64,000 nucleotides of DNA from Methanomicrobiales archaeon HGW-Methanomicrobiales-3 (GCA_002839605.1 PGYK01000006.1:62001-126000), one strand, 5' to 3'. Positions 8,603 through 18,097 are shown, counted from the stretch's first letter. The notes: generated by a model not told the origin, from the sequence alone. Numbers and translations: made by a program.

Positions 8603-9469
8603 ATGGTTAGTGATTTCATATACAAATATTACATCGGTCCCATCACGCAGGGTGAAGCGTACAATATTGTAGACACGCTCACCTACGCAATTATTCTTGT
8701 TGCCGGGGTCTATCTGCTGTACCGCTGGCTCACGACATCGACATGGTTAACCGATATCGGCTTTACGATCGACCAGGGATTCATCCTTGCCACCCTCCCG
8801 TATGTTATCCTTGGCGGGGTGATGCGGGTCATCGAAGACACCGGCATGATCACCGGCCCCTTAAAATTCCTGCTCATCACGCCGCTCATTTACTTTGTGC
8901 TGTTTGCCTTCACGGTCAGCATGATGTTCCTCTCCCTGTTTTTGGTAAAACGGGGGATTCTTACAAGTTTCAACGCGTTCTACGCAGGCGCTGGAACCTT
9001 TGCGCTCTTTGTCGCGTGTCTTGTTCTTGTGGCATGGAGCACAACGCACCACGGGATCGACCTCTTCATCCTCTGCATCATCCCTTTCATGGCGCTGTGT
9101 GCAACAACAATCGTCTGGGCATTCATGCGCTACATTCTCTCGTGGACCTATGTTGCCGATCCGCTCTACATCACCCTCCTCTTCGGCCAGCTGCTGGATG
9201 CCAGCGCAACCAGTTTCGGCATCGAACTCCACCCGTCCGTCCAGTACGTGGAGCAGCACGTGGTGGGTTCCGCCCTCATCGACGCCACCGGCACCGCCTT
9301 TGTGATGTTTCCCTTAAAACTCGTCGTGCTCTTCCCGGCCATCTATATCATGGAACTCTACCGGAAGGAAGCGAACACTGCGTTCTGGCACCTGGTCCTG
9401 CTCGCGATGATCGTTGTCGGGTTTGCCCCCGGTATCCGGGACATGGTGCGGATGGTCCTCTATGTCTAA
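8603..9469 (+). CDS. DUF63 family integral membrane protein
   Basis: The 288-residue product has about eight hydrophobic segments and fits the archaeal DUF63 family of membrane proteins with unknown function. Recognisable stretches include GQLLDASATSFGIEL and a C-terminal IVVGFAPGIRDM. It starts 12 bases from the divergent egsA start and overlaps the next membrane gene by 8 bases. The pairing with a SpoIIM-like protein suggests a shared membrane role, which is an inference. Confidence 0.9.
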   Translation: MVSDFIYKYYIGPITQGEAYNIVDTLTYAIILVAGVYLLYRWLTTSTWLTDIGFTIDQGFILATLPYVILGGVMRVIEDTGMITGPLKFLLITPLIYFVLFAFTVSMMFLSLFLVKRGILTSFNAFYAGAGTFALFVACLVLVAWSTTHHGIDLFILCIIPFMALCATTIVWAFMRYILSWTYVADPLYITLLFGQLLDASATSFGIELHPSVQYVEQHVVGSALIDATGTAFVMFPLKLVVLFPAIYIMELYRKEANTAFWHLVLLAMIVVGFAPGIRDMVRMVLYV

Positions 9470-10028
9470 CGCGCCCTTAACAAACGCCATCATCATCACC
9501 CTTCTCCTCTTTTTTTCCTGCCTCACGGTCGGCTGGGTGGGCTCAGCCCAGAACCCGCAGATCGGGCAGGATCTCCTGCAACTCTTTGAAAAAGAGGTTG
9601 CAGGTGAGATAGACAGCCAGAATCCGTTCGACATGGCAGTCAAGCTCTTTGTCAACAACCTCCAGGCATGCTTCCTTCTCTTCTTAGGCGGGGCATCGTT
9701 TGGGATCCTCACGATCTTCATCATGAGCCTGAACGGGATTGTCATCGGGGCCATCATGGAGATCATCAGCAAGGACCATTCAGCCCTGTTTGTTGCAGCA
9801 GCTCTCGTCCCCCACGGGATCTTCGAGATCCCGGCGTTCATCATCGCAGGAGCGCTCGGGATCCTTCTTGCCCAGTCGCTCATCGCGGAGTGGTATGGCA
9901 GCGGCGATACCGCGGTTGCCGCACACGCGTATGCTAAGTTGTTCCTCGCAACGGTCCTTCCTCTCGTTATTGTTGCGGCGCTGGTCGAGGCTTTTATTAC
10001 GCCGGTAGTCATACATTTAGTAGCGTAA
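9462..10028 (+). CDS. stage II sporulation protein M (SpoIIM/DUF95) family membrane protein
   Basis: The 188-residue protein has about five transmembrane segments and the family core FVNNLQACFLLFLGGASFGILT followed by LVPHGIFEIPAFIIAG. SpoIIM-family proteins in non-sporulating archaea have no established role. The ATG at 9462 overlaps the DUF63 stop by 8 bases, which points to coupled translation. proS follows after 16 bases. Confidence 0.9.
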   Translation: MSNAPLTNAIIITLLLFFSCLTVGWVGSAQNPQIGQDLLQLFEKEVAGEIDSQNPFDMAVKLFVNNLQACFLLFLGGASFGILTIFIMSLNGIVIGAIMEIISKDHSALFVAAALVPHGIFEIPAFIIAGALGILLAQSLIAEWYGSGDTAVAAHAYAKLFLATVLPLVIVAALVEAFITPVVIHLVA

Positions 10029-10044
10029 GAGGGTTTTTTAAAAA

Positions 10045-11481
10045 ATGGATGATGACACCGGCACCCTGCCACCGAAAACTGACTTTTCCGGATGGTTCAA
10101 CGATATCCTGTGGCGCGCAGAGATCATGGATGTCCGCTATCCGGTCAAGGGGCTCTATGTCTGGTACCCGTACGGATTTGCGATCCGGAAGTTTGTGTAC
10201 AACCGACTCCGCAGCCTCCTTGACCGCGATCACGAAGAAACGCTCTTTCCCCTCCTGATTCCCGAACATGAGTTCATGAAGGAAGCAGAGCACATCAAGG
10301 GGTTCGAGGAGGAAGTCTACTGGGTCACCCACGGCGGCACAACCCCGCTTGATGTGAAACTCGCCCTCCGGCCAACCAGCGAGACGGCAATCTACCCGAT
10401 TTACGCGCTCTGGCTCCGGTCGCATGCCGATCTCCCGATGAAGTACTACCAGATCGTCAACACGTTCCGATACGAGACCAAGCAGACCCGGCCACTCATC
10501 AGGCTCCGGGAGATCACCTCGTTCATGGAGTCCCACACGGTGCATGCAACCTGGGACGAAGCGGAGGCGCAGTGCGAGTACGAACTCGGCCTGACAAAAG
10601 AGTTCTACGACACCTTCTGCATCCCGATCACCATCTCGAAACGCCCCGACTGGGACAAGTTCCCCGGCGCGGATTACACGATCGCGGTGGACGCGATCAT
10701 GCCGAACGGCAAGACCCTCCAGATCGGCACGGTTCACCACCTCGGCACCCATTTCTCAAAGACCTTCTCCATCACCTACGAGGACAAGGACGGGGCACAG
10801 CAGTTCGCGCACCAGACCTGTTACGGCATATCGGAGCGCTCCATCGCGGCGCTCATCAGCATGCATGGCGACGACAAGGGCCTCATCCTGCCGCCCGCGG
10901 CAGCCCCCGTGCAGGCAGTCATCGTCCCCATCACCATCGGCAAGCGCCATGACGACGTGCTCGCTGCTGCACAGAAACTCGAAGCGGATCTCAAAAGTGC
11001 CGGGTTCCGGGTAAAGACGGACACCCGCGACATGCGTCCCGGCGCGAAGTACTACTGGTGGGAACTCCGCGGCGTCCCGCTCCGGCTCGAACTGGGCCCG
11101 AGAGACCTTGATGGCGGGAAAGTCATGGCCGTGAAGCGGACGGGCGAGAAGGTATCGCTCGATCTTCTGACCGTTACGGAGGGAGTTGGCCGCGTGCTTG
11201 GCGAGATCACGGATGCTATCCGGCAAAAAGCCGAGGAGCACACGAAGTCCCATCTCATCAGCGTGGATACGATCCCGGCCCTTGAAGCGGCACTCAATGA
11301 CGGGAAAGTTGCCGTGGTCCACTGGTGCCGCGAACGTGCCTGCGGGGATAGTATCGAGGAGAAGGCGAACTCGAGCATCCTCGGAACGGAAGTCCGGTCG
11401 CCGTACGTTTCGGATGGCGACGGCACCTGTATCGTCTGCGGAAAGCCGGGCAAGGCGACGCTGGTCGGCCGGACCTATTGA
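10045..11481 (+). CDS. proS: prolyl-tRNA synthetase, archaeal type
   Basis: ProS charges tRNA-Pro. The 478-residue protein is a class II synthetase of the archaeal/eukaryal type: motif 2 region [18 protein letters not shown] with upstream [10 protein letters not shown], an anticodon-binding domain (about 285-385), and the extra C-terminal zinc-binding domain with cysteines in CRERACGDS and CIVCGKPG, ending in tyrosine as is usual. There is no bacterial editing insertion. A T-run at 11489-11495 follows the stop. Confidence 0.97.
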   Translation: MDDDTGTLPPKTDFSGWFNDILWRAEIMDVRYPVKGLYVWYPYGFAIRKFVYNRLRSLLDRDHEETLFPLLIPEHEFMKEAEHIKGFEEEVYWVTHGGTTPLDVKLALRPTSETAIYPIYALWLRSHADLPMKYYQIVNTFRYETKQTRPLIRLREITSFMESHTVHATWDEAEAQCEYELGLTKEFYDTFCIPITISKRPDWDKFPGADYTIAVDAIMPNGKTLQIGTVHHLGTHFSKTFSITYEDKDGAQQFAHQTCYGISERSIAALISMHGDDKGLILPPAAAPVQAVIVPITIGKRHDDVLAAAQKLEADLKSAGFRVKTDTRDMRPGAKYYWWELRGVPLRLELGPRDLDGGKVMAVKRTGEKVSLDLLTVTEGVGRVLGEITDAIRQKAEEHTKSHLISVDTIPALEAALNDGKVAVVHWCRERACGDSIEEKANSSILGTEVRSPYVSDGDGTCIVCGKPGKATLVGRTY

Positions 11482-11488
11482 ACCACCC

Positions 11489-11495
11489 TTTTTTT
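11489..11495 (+). terminator. T-run terminator after proS
   Basis: Seven thymines lie 7 bases after the proS stop. Archaeal RNA polymerase commonly terminates at such T-runs without a hairpin. Confidence 0.5.
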
Positions 11496-11548
11496 CAATA
11501 ACCGGACCCGGACCGGTCCATCAACGGCTGGAGTACTTCCCTTAACCC

Positions 11549-11564
11549 TTGTGGTTGACCACAA
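11549..11564. promoter_or_regulatory. perfect 7-bp inverted repeat, operator-like
   Basis: TTGTGGT and ACCACAA flank a 2-base spacer, 48 bases before the start of the small membrane protein gene. The symmetry would suit a dimeric regulator, but no partner is known. Confidence 0.3.
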
Positions 11565-11611
11565 ACCTGTTGAGCCTCCTGTTCCAACAGACCTTCCGGA
11601 GATGTGCATAC

Positions 11612-12007
11612 ATGCAGCATCGGGCTACCGGCAGGGGCATCCGGATTCTGGGATTCCTGTTTGTTATCGCAGTCATCGTGCCGGCTTTATCGGCAGACGG
11701 GATTGAACAGGATCAGCGGTACCAGCCTGCCACCCTCGCCACGGAAATTTTTGAGATTAACCAGTCGGAGATCAACGAGACGGCGCTCGTGAAGTACAAG
11801 AAGACTCCAGAACCCATTACCGTATTCGAAGTCGGGGTGAGCGAGACTTCGCTTCCCGGACCACGATACATGGCATTCGGCCCGAGCGTCATCGGCATCT
11901 CGATGAGTCCCGATGTTCTGGGTGCCCTGTTCGTCCTCCTCTCCTTTGGTCTTGCAGCAGTGTGCATCCGGGCCATTGGCCGGTGGGGCAGGAACGGGAA
12001 GAAATAA
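11612..12007 (+). CDS. small membrane protein with signal or anchor segment, unknown function
   Basis: The 131-residue product has an N-terminal hydrophobic segment (about 12-29, ending ALSADG, which could be a signal cleavage site), an extracytoplasmic middle, a second hydrophobic segment (about 95-118) and a basic cytoplasmic tail (RWGRNGKK). I do not recognise a family. ATG 11612 is preferred over an upstream start at 11549 because GGAG lies about 10 bases before it and it puts the hydrophobic segment near the N-terminus. A hairpin terminator follows directly. Confidence 0.7.
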   Translation: MQHRATGRGIRILGFLFVIAVIVPALSADGIEQDQRYQPATLATEIFEINQSEINETALVKYKKTPEPITVFEVGVSETSLPGPRYMAFGPSVIGISMSPDVLGALFVLLSFGLAAVCIRAIGRWGRNGKK

Positions 12008-12030
12008 CCGGAAAATTCCATCCGGTTTTT
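12008..12030 (+). terminator. hairpin terminator with T-run
   Basis: CCGGA and TCCGG form a short stem around an 8-base loop, followed by five thymines, immediately after the stop of the small membrane protein gene. Confidence 0.6.
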
Positions 12031-12135
12031 CCCGGTTGATGATTCCCGCACACGCACCGGCCCGCACGGGAATCCTGCAGAATATCCACCCTTTTTTTAA
12101 ATTCCTGCGGGGAATAGGTATACAAGGGTAGTGAA

Positions 12136-13032
12136 ATGGCGGAAGAAAATTTTGAGGACGATAACGATGACTTCAATACCCCGCACCTTCCGGAGCGGTA
12201 TCACCAGACCGTGAGAGCCAAGAAACAACAGCGCTTAAAAAAGCGGATCCTGATGGCGGTTGCTGCAATCATCGTTATTGTGGTACTCTACTCCCTGATA
12301 AGCTGGGCTGCCGGGGGTCTCCTTTCCAGCATGGGGAGCCAGTCTCCTGCAGGGCAGGCCCCCGCGGTACCATCCCCTTCCGCACCAGCCACGCCCATTC
12401 CGGCAACAACCGCGCCCATGGTTACTCCGATTACCGGCAGCACCACCATCCCGCAGGGGGGGAGCCCGCTAACTCCTCTGGTCAGTGCAGAACGGGCACG
12501 GGAGATTGCCGATGCGTATGTCATCGAACAGAACCATGGTTCCCTGCCGCTCAACATGAGCCGGTCATGGCTGGGACCGGCCACTTCATCGAAAGGCAGC
12601 GGTTCAGGGCAGTATACTTTCGTCTACGAGCGAACGTACCAGGACATCCCCACGGACGTTGACGGGTTCACGGTCGTCGTGGACGCAGGAACCGGCGAAG
12701 TTGTCGATTACACGCACCAGTGGACCACGCCGGAACATGCCTTCCTCTCGGCAACGCAGGTGGACATTGTCCGGCACGAAGCAACCTTTGCCGTGTTACA
12801 GAGAGCACGGGAGTTCTACCCGGACCAGGCTGACAGTCTCCGGATTATTTCAGCCGAGCTCCGGTGGATGAACGACGTCTCTTCGGGAACGGTTCCCCGG
12901 CCCGGATCCATACCGGCTGCATGGAAAGTGCTCTTCAATGACGAGACCATCCGCCAGTCATCAGCAGATCCCGCGGTCGCATGGGTTGATGCGCACACCG
13001 GTGAAGTGATCTCGTTCGAGTACCGGCACTGA
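12136..13032 (+). CDS. membrane-anchored protein with PepSY-like C-terminal part
   Basis: The 298-residue product has a charged cytoplasmic N-terminus (1-36), one transmembrane segment (about 38-60), a Pro/Thr/Ser-rich extracellular linker (about 65-112) and a globular part from about 115. The globular part has two strands typical of PepSY-type domains, GFTVVVDAGTGEVVDYTHQW near 185 and PAVAWVDAHTGEVISFEYRH at the end. The PepSY relation is my reading of the VD..TGEV pattern; substrate and role are unknown. A TATA-like run lies near 12090-12103. Confidence 0.75.
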   Translation: MAEENFEDDNDDFNTPHLPERYHQTVRAKKQQRLKKRILMAVAAIIVIVVLYSLISWAAGGLLSSMGSQSPAGQAPAVPSPSAPATPIPATTAPMVTPITGSTTIPQGGSPLTPLVSAERAREIADAYVIEQNHGSLPLNMSRSWLGPATSSKGSGSGQYTFVYERTYQDIPTDVDGFTVVVDAGTGEVVDYTHQWTTPEHAFLSATQVDIVRHEATFAVLQRAREFYPDQADSLRIISAELRWMNDVSSGTVPRPGSIPAAWKVLFNDETIRQSSADPAVAWVDAHTGEVISFEYRH

Positions 13033-13057
13033 TGTGAAGTGCCGGCACTTCCTGTTT

Positions 13058-13402
13058 TTAGAGCAGCACGAGCCCGAGCAGGAATGATGCTGCGTTCATC
13101 ACAAACGAACAGATGAGCGCACGCTTCAGATCCAGCCCCAGCAGCCGGTTGAGGATAACCGCTTCGACAAGGAATACCAGTGCCTCCCCGATCTGCACGT
13201 AATACGCTGCGTCAACAAACGGCGGCAGCACGAACCAGAGGTACGGGAGGGTAATGGCGGTGCAGAGCGCCCCTATGCCGATGATTTTTAGTAATGGGAG
13301 TGTCTTGTTTCGGAAGGCGAAGCGGATGAGCACGACAAGAACGCAGATCTCGATTATCCATGTCGTGACGAGAGCGAGCAGGAAATACGTCTCGTAGAGC
13401 AT
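13058..13402 (-). CDS. small hydrophobic membrane protein
   Basis: The 114-residue product consists almost wholly of four hydrophobic segments (about 4-25, 32-55, 60-82, 94-113). No family is recognised. ATG 13402 lies one base after the stop of the upstream cysteine-rich gene (TGACATG), with GGAG about 12 bases before it, so it is the last gene of a three-gene operon with the two secreted paralogues and may act with them at the membrane. Confidence 0.75.
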   Translation of the reverse strand: MLYETYFLLALVTTWIIEICVLVVLIRFAFRNKTLPLLKIIGIGALCTAITLPYLWFVLPPFVDAAYYVQIGEALVFLVEAVILNRLLGLDLKRALICSFVMNAASFLLGLVLL

Positions 13403-13403
13403 G

Positions 13404-14498
13404 TCAGCACTTAACTCCGAAGAGGGAGAGGAGGGAGCAGTAGAGGGAGGTGACTGGGCTTTTCTCAGGAAGAGGGAGCCCGGAGTCTCCGCTAAAAACA
13501 CTGGGAGGGGCGTCATTTTTGGGAATCTCAAACCGGACCGTGCACTCACGCAGTGCCGGTCCTGCTTCGCGCTTGGTATGCGGGTCTATCCACATTATCA
13601 TGGTTGACGGATCGACCCGTTTTAGGAATACAGCGCAGTCTCTCCGTTTTTTATCGGCGGCATCCCTGCAGGCAATCGCTTCGGGTGTGTTCCTCACGTA
13701 TGTTCCGTCAATGATCCAGTTCCCGCAGTCACTGTCCGAAACCGGGTTGCACTCTTCCATAAACCGGCTGCAGAGATCGGAATCGGCATAGGTTGCGTGT
13801 ACGCATTCCTCGTATTCAGGTGTTGTATTATAGTACTCATCCGGGTTTCGGAGGGAGTCGCAGGTCCGGGTGGCGTTAGCAGATTCCCGATAGCATGCAA
13901 TGGATGCCGGAGTATCTTTTATCATACGGCCGCCATATTCGATACAATCCAAATCCACACCAGGCCGGCATTCAGCCATAAGTGCAGTACAACTATCATA
14001 CTTCGGCTCCGATGCATCGGTGCACCGCTCGTATTCCGGGTTCTGGGTGCGGGGCCCGGTCATAATGTGGAACGGTTGGAGATTGGTACAATCCGGGGGA
14101 AGTGGCGTGTTGGAAAAATCCTTTATCGAGAAATGTTCCCCGCCCGCTTCACCTTCAAGATCGCAGGAATCGATTACCCGGTAATTGAGATAATAAGGTT
14201 CGTAAACGGTACATCCGTAATCTGCGCATGTCGCAGTGTAGGTATAGATGACTTCCTTTACGGGGGTTCCGTTCAGCCCCGATGCCGTTTCCGGTTGTAT
14301 CAGGGGGTATTCATAGTGGCCATAACAGGTTACAGTATAGCGGATGTTCTCATTTACCGGAGCACCGTCCTTTTCAAAATAGATGTGGGTAATCGTTGGC
14401 ATGGAGACATCTGCCGAAACTGGAAGGATGACACAAAGGATGAGCATAAGGATGAACAGAAAAAACGGGACACTCCTCACGGATCGGAATCGAATCAT
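13404..14498 (-). CDS. secreted cysteine-rich protein, paralogue with internal duplication
   Basis: The 364-residue product has a signal peptide (hydrophobic to about residue 27, then PVSADVS). The secreted part begins with a beta-type domain (ITHIYFEKDGAPVNENIRYTVTCYG) that is shared with the upstream gene product. A cysteine-rich unit then occurs twice (about 153-215 and 226-289), each with the pattern PEYE.C...D.C......EC.P..D.DC and an ..TP..IAC....... C tail. The upstream paralogue has one such unit. ATG 14498 overlaps the upstream stop (ATGA), indicating coupling; a GTG at 14507 is the alternative. The family is not recognised. Even numbers of cysteines suggest disulfides outside the cell. 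Confidence 0.85.
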   Translation of the reverse strand: MIRFRSVRSVPFFLFILMLILCVILPVSADVSMPTITHIYFEKDGAPVNENIRYTVTCYGHYEYPLIQPETASGLNGTPVKEVIYTYTATCADYGCTVYEPYYLNYRVIDSCDLEGEAGGEHFSIKDFSNTPLPPDCTNLQPFHIMTGPRTQNPEYERCTDASEPKYDSCTALMAECRPGVDLDCIEYGGRMIKDTPASIACYRESANATRTCDSLRNPDEYYNTTPEYEECVHATYADSDLCSRFMEECNPVSDSDCGNWIIDGTYVRNTPEAIACRDAADKKRRDCAVFLKRVDPSTMIMWIDPHTKREAGPALRECTVRFEIPKNDAPPSVFSGDSGLPLPEKSPVTSLYCSLLSLFGVKC

Positions 14499-15376
14499 TC
14501 GCACCACCCGCCAAGGAGCTCAACGAGCCGACACCAGACCGCCTGAGGGATAAACTCCTTTTCCATGCGGGCGATCTGCATTGGAGGAACATACGACAAC
14601 TTGTATTCATCGTCCGAAGGAATCACAAGCCGAAGCTCACATGCACGCATGGCAGGCTGTTCATTGTAGTTCCCATACTTCCAGAGGATCATGTCGGCCA
14701 TGTTGATCTTTTTCAGGTACTGATCACAGTCCTTCCTTTCACGGTCAACGGTGTCCATGCAGGCACGATAGGAAGGAGTCGCTTTCACATTCTTCCCGTC
14801 AAGAATCCAGTTCCGGCATTCGGGATCCTCTGCCGGGTCGCATACGGCGATGTACTGATAACACCGGTCACGGTGCCTGCGGCTCTCCGCAATGCACTCA
14901 TCATATTCCGGAGTACCATTGTAATACATCCCCCCCCCGCCACCCTTCGAGAACTGGCGGAGATCGCTGCAGCCCTGCGGGACTGCCGTCTGCGAGAAAT
15001 TTGTGATCGTGAATGGTTTTCCTCCTGTAACCCCATCAACATTGCAGGTTGTGCCGAAATTCCGCTCTGCATGGTAATACGGCTCATAAATCCGGCAGCC
15101 GTAGGAGGGGCAGGTCGCGTGATAGGAAAAGACAAGTTGTGGAGTGAAATTGGAATACCGCCGCGCAAGAAGATCCGCCTCGTCTCTCTGGCAGTCCCAG
15201 GATTTGCAGAGATAGCCGTAGCAGTTCACGGTGAACTGGACGGATTCATTCCACGGGAGACCATCTCTTTCAAAGAAAACATCGGTGATGGTAGGGTAGA
15301 GTTCATCCGCATGAACTGGACACGAAAGCACGGCAAGCATCACAAGGAAGACAAAAACCCACCCGCTCCATTTCAT
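14495..15376 (-). CDS. secreted cysteine-rich protein, paralogue with single unit
   Basis: The 293-residue product starts with a signal peptide (MKWSGWVFVFLVMLAVLSC, cleavage likely near HADE). Its N-terminal domain (ITDVFFERDGLPWNESVQFTVNCYG) matches the downstream gene product, and it carries one copy of the PEYDEC...DRC....VCDPAEDPEC unit that is doubled there. A glycine run (SKGGGGGMYY) separates the parts. It heads a three-gene operon. An AT-rich stretch 15400-15425 upstream may be the promoter. No known family is recognised; the N-terminal beta domain could bind a ligand at the cell surface. Confidence 0.85.
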   Translation of the reverse strand: MKWSGWVFVFLVMLAVLSCPVHADELYPTITDVFFERDGLPWNESVQFTVNCYGYLCKSWDCQRDEADLLARRYSNFTPQLVFSYHATCPSYGCRIYEPYYHAERNFGTTCNVDGVTGGKPFTITNFSQTAVPQGCSDLRQFSKGGGGGMYYNGTPEYDECIAESRRHRDRCYQYIAVCDPAEDPECRNWILDGKNVKATPSYRACMDTVDRERKDCDQYLKKINMADMILWKYGNYNEQPAMRACELRLVIPSDDEYKLSYVPPMQIARMEKEFIPQAVWCRLVELLGGWCE

Positions 15377-15444
15377 AGAGAGAGTAAAATTTTAATCCAA
15401 TAAATGAGTTACTATTTGATTTTATAAAAAAGGAGATTGGAACG

Positions 15445-15900
15445 TCAGCACCGGCTGCACACGAACCCGGTGGCAAGCGCCGTCTGGCGCATGTCACCCG
15501 AGATCTGTTTTTTGCCGCCGCGGAAGAACCATTTTTTGCACCGGCTGCACTGCTTGGGCCGGATCCGGTCGAGATGGTTCATCGGGATCTCGAGCGTGAA
15601 CTCGGTCCGCGTCCACTCCTCGGGGGGCTTCTCCGCGTTCTGCTCGTAGATATTGACAAACTCCATTATCTGGTGGGGGGGCACGCCCAGGTCCACGAAT
15701 TTCTTGAATACGAAATAATTGAAGATGAGCCACGAGAGATCCGAGCGGTCGAGGAGTCCTTCATACTCCCCGAACGTCTCTTCGAAGTCCTCGAGCGTGC
15801 AGCCGCACAGCGGGCACTTGCCGCCAACGAGTTCGTCGAGAAAAACCTCTTCCTGGCACCCCGGGCAGGTTGTGTGCGGGGATTGCATGCGTGATGTCAT
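15445..15900 (-). CDS. zinc-ribbon protein of unknown function
   Basis: This 151-residue cytosolic protein has three cysteine pairs, at the N-terminus CPGC and CPLC (about 13-16 and 30-33) and at the C-terminus CSRC plus CSRC as the last residues. They frame a helical, acidic middle (about 36-95). The layout suggests two zinc ribbons around a helical core. I do not recognise a named family. A second in-frame ATG lies four codons later. It stands alone between a secreted-protein operon and the Mrp operon. Confidence 0.75.
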   Translation of the reverse strand: MTSRMQSPHTTCPGCQEEVFLDELVGGKCPLCGCTLEDFEETFGEYEGLLDRSDLSWLIFNYFVFKKFVDLGVPPHQIMEFVNIYEQNAEKPPEEWTRTEFTLEIPMNHLDRIRPKQCSRCKKWFFRGGKKQISGDMRQTALATGFVCSRC

Positions 15901-16062
15901 TGTTGCTCCGGTATTGACTGGGTTATTGTGTATTCATATCTGCACTGGCACAAACAGTTTGTGGTATAACGAAAATGTTTGTTCCTAGTATTGATCGGGA
16001 CGGCAGATAAGCGTATCAGTGCACGCAATCTTCCCCGATAAAAGGGTTGTGGAAAGGGGGGA

Positions 16063-16371
16063 TCAGTCAGCGGAAGGTTCGCCCTGCTCCATCACGAGCG
16101 TGCCGAAGACCACTTTCTCAAGCACCTGCGCAACGTACCTGATGTGCATGGCTTTCTCGAGATCCTCGTTCCGGTGAATGTCGGCCCAGAGCTGGAGCCG
16201 CATCAAGGAGAAGCGGAACCGGTCAAGGGAATCATCGTCCATGTTCATTGCTTCCCGGTAGATTGGCTCCAGAAGATCGGGAAAGGAGAGCGGGTTCTCA
16301 AGGGCTGGTATGATACCCTTGTAGATGGGGAGGGGCTTTTCCCTTCCGGTAAGGATCCGCTCGTAGTCCAT
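16063..16371 (-). CDS. small helical protein downstream of the Mrp ATPase gene
   Basis: The 102-residue product is soluble, mostly helical and without recognised motifs. ATG 16371 is preferred because it lies 4 bases after the Mrp stop; an ATG-like start at 16389 would overlap that gene. Close spacing suggests an operon with the Mrp-type ATPase. No function can be assigned. Confidence 0.7.
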   Translation of the reverse strand: MDYERILTGREKPLPIYKGIIPALENPLSFPDLLEPIYREAMNMDDDSLDRFRFSLMRLQLWADIHRNEDLEKAMHIRYVAQVLEKVVFGTLVMEQGEPSAD

Positions 16372-16375
16372 CGTA

Positions 16376-17269
16376 TTATCCCTCGACAACCCGGGTCAGT
16401 TCGGTCATGACCGCATCCACGCTCTTCCACGTGGGGCTGTCACCGCGCCGGATGATGAACGGCCGGCCTTCGTCGCCTGCCTTGCGCATCTCGATATCGA
16501 GCGGGATCGCGCCAAGGAAGGGAACCTTGAGATCTTCGGCAATCTTCTTTCCGCCGCCTTTTCCGAAGAGATCGACTTCCTCACCGCAGTGGGGACAGAT
16601 CATGCCGCTCATGTTCTCGACAATCCCAATGACCGGCAGGCCAAGCTTCTCGATGAATTTGGCGGATTTGACGGCATCAAGGGTTGCCACATCCTGCGGC
16701 GTGGTGACAATGACCGCTCCGCGGACATTCGGAGCGAGCTGGGCGATGGTGAGTGCTTCGTCACCGGTTCCGGGCGGGAGATCGACAACAAGGTAGTCGA
16801 GGGGGCCCCAGTTCACTTCGCCAAGGAACTGCTGGATCGCTGCCATCTTCATGGGTCCGCGCCAGATGATAGGGGTGCTCGTGTCCGGCAGCAGAAATGC
16901 CATCGATATAACCGAGAGATTCCCGGTAATGCGGACAGGTTCGATATGGTTGTCCATCACGCCGAGTTTGTGATCCTCGATCCCGAGCATCTTGGGCACA
17001 TTGGGGCCGTGCATATCAAGGTCAAGGAGCCCGACCTTCTTCCCGTGGGCCGAGAGTGCATACGCAAGGTTGACTGAAACGGTGGACTTGCCTACCCCGC
17101 CTTTTCCGGAGAGGACCATGATGACATGTTTCACGTCAATGTCTGCCTTGGGCGGCAGGCCGGCCTGCTCTTTCTTTGCCGATGAACAGCTGGATGCGGT
17201 TGCACAGCTGGAACAGTTGCTGTTGCACTCCTCTTCCGGCTTTTTGGATGGTGTATTGCTCATTGCCAT
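16376..17269 (-). CDS. Mrp/NBP35 family P-loop ATPase (Fe-S cluster carrier)
   Basis: Proteins of this family bind and hand over Fe-S clusters. The product of about 297 residues begins with a cysteine-rich leader (CNSNCSSCATASSCSS), then the deviant Walker A GKGGVGKST, the LDLDMHGPN and DLPPGTGDE motifs, and the carrier cysteines in MICPHCGEE. ATG 17269 is chosen because AAAGGG precedes it; 17263 is also possible. The N-terminal cysteine cluster resembles that of Nbp35 more than bacterial Mrp. It is followed 4 bases later by a small helical-protein gene. Confidence 0.93.
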   Translation of the reverse strand: MAMSNTPSKKPEEECNSNCSSCATASSCSSAKKEQAGLPPKADIDVKHVIMVLSGKGGVGKSTVSVNLAYALSAHGKKVGLLDLDMHGPNVPKMLGIEDHKLGVMDNHIEPVRITGNLSVISMAFLLPDTSTPIIWRGPMKMAAIQQFLGEVNWGPLDYLVVDLPPGTGDEALTIAQLAPNVRGAVIVTTPQDVATLDAVKSAKFIEKLGLPVIGIVENMSGMICPHCGEEVDLFGKGGGKKIAEDLKVPFLGAIPLDIEMRKAGDEGRPFIIRRGDSPTWKSVDAVMTELTRVVEG

Positions 17270-17576
17270 AGTATCCCTTTGATAATTACTGATCGTGTAC
17301 TCATACCGGTTATCCCCGCAAGACAATAAAGATGTGGAAATACGACCCTTCCCGCGCTACGTGACCATGAGTGTTCCTGCAAGTGCCGTTGCCCTGGCGC
17401 CATTAAGGCACCCCGTGACAAACGAGGGCTTTACTATCTGCGGCAGGTTCCGAAATAAGGGAAATTCTGCAGTAAATGTTACAGCGAACGGACATTCCCC
17501 CCGCAGTTTTCTAAAAGAACGAATCCTGCACCAGAAAGGCATCATCTTATTATTCTTCCATCACAAGGGAGGTAGT
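17270..17576. other. 307-base gap between divergent genes
   Basis: The gap lies between the Mrp-type ATPase gene and the first PEBP gene. It is AT-enriched near both ends, as expected for promoters, and includes a weak TATA-like run near 17543-17556. No convincing gene, repeat or structured element was seen. Confidence 0.5.
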
Positions 17577-18029
17577 ATGGAAAAGCTCATCGTCTCGCTG
17601 GATTTCCTCGAGTTCCCGCCAACCCATACCTGCGACGGTGAAAACATATCCCCGCGAATCCGGTTCAAAGGACTCATCGCTACGTCAATCGTCGTGATGG
17701 TATTCAACCCGTTCGAGAAGTCCTGCTGTTCATTTACTCCCTGGATCTGCTGGAACCTGCCCCCGTTGCCGGTCATTCCGGCGGGTATCCCGAAAGAGCC
17801 AACCACGACAGCACCGGTCACCGCGGTCCAGGGAATCACGGACTACGGGACCATCGGGTATACCGGACCCTGCCCGCCCCCGGGCGGGATGATACGGTAC
17901 CAGTTCAGGGTATACGGGCTGGATACCATGCTGGATCTTGCCCCGGGCTCAGACAAACATGAACTTATCCGGGCCATGAAAGACCATGTCCTCCAGTATG
18001 GTGAGACGGCAGCGATCTGTTCCCGGTAA
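17577..18029 (+). CDS. YbhB/PEBP family protein, divergent copy 1
   Basis: This 150-residue protein belongs to the phosphatidylethanolamine-binding (Raf kinase inhibitor-like) family, whose prokaryotic role is unclear. It keeps the family outline FLEFPPTHTCDGENISPRI, ..VMVFNPF.......PW.CWNLPP, and GYTGPCPPPG...YQFRVYGLD. AAGGGAGG upstream of ATG 17577 is a strong ribosome site. A second copy follows at 18098. The usual metal- or anion-site DPD is NPF here. Confidence 0.88.
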   Translation: MEKLIVSLDFLEFPPTHTCDGENISPRIRFKGLIATSIVVMVFNPFEKSCCSFTPWICWNLPPLPVIPAGIPKEPTTTAPVTAVQGITDYGTIGYTGPCPPPGGMIRYQFRVYGLDTMLDLAPGSDKHELIRAMKDHVLQYGETAAICSR

Positions 18030-18097
18030 GGGCCTGTGAGCAGGCATAATTATTTTAAGGATATGATACATTATCCCTGCACTAAAGGGAAAACCGC

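Noticed and set aside
10009-10752. A 247-codon minus-strand open frame
   Set aside because: It is antisense to proS, which is a clear synthetase gene.
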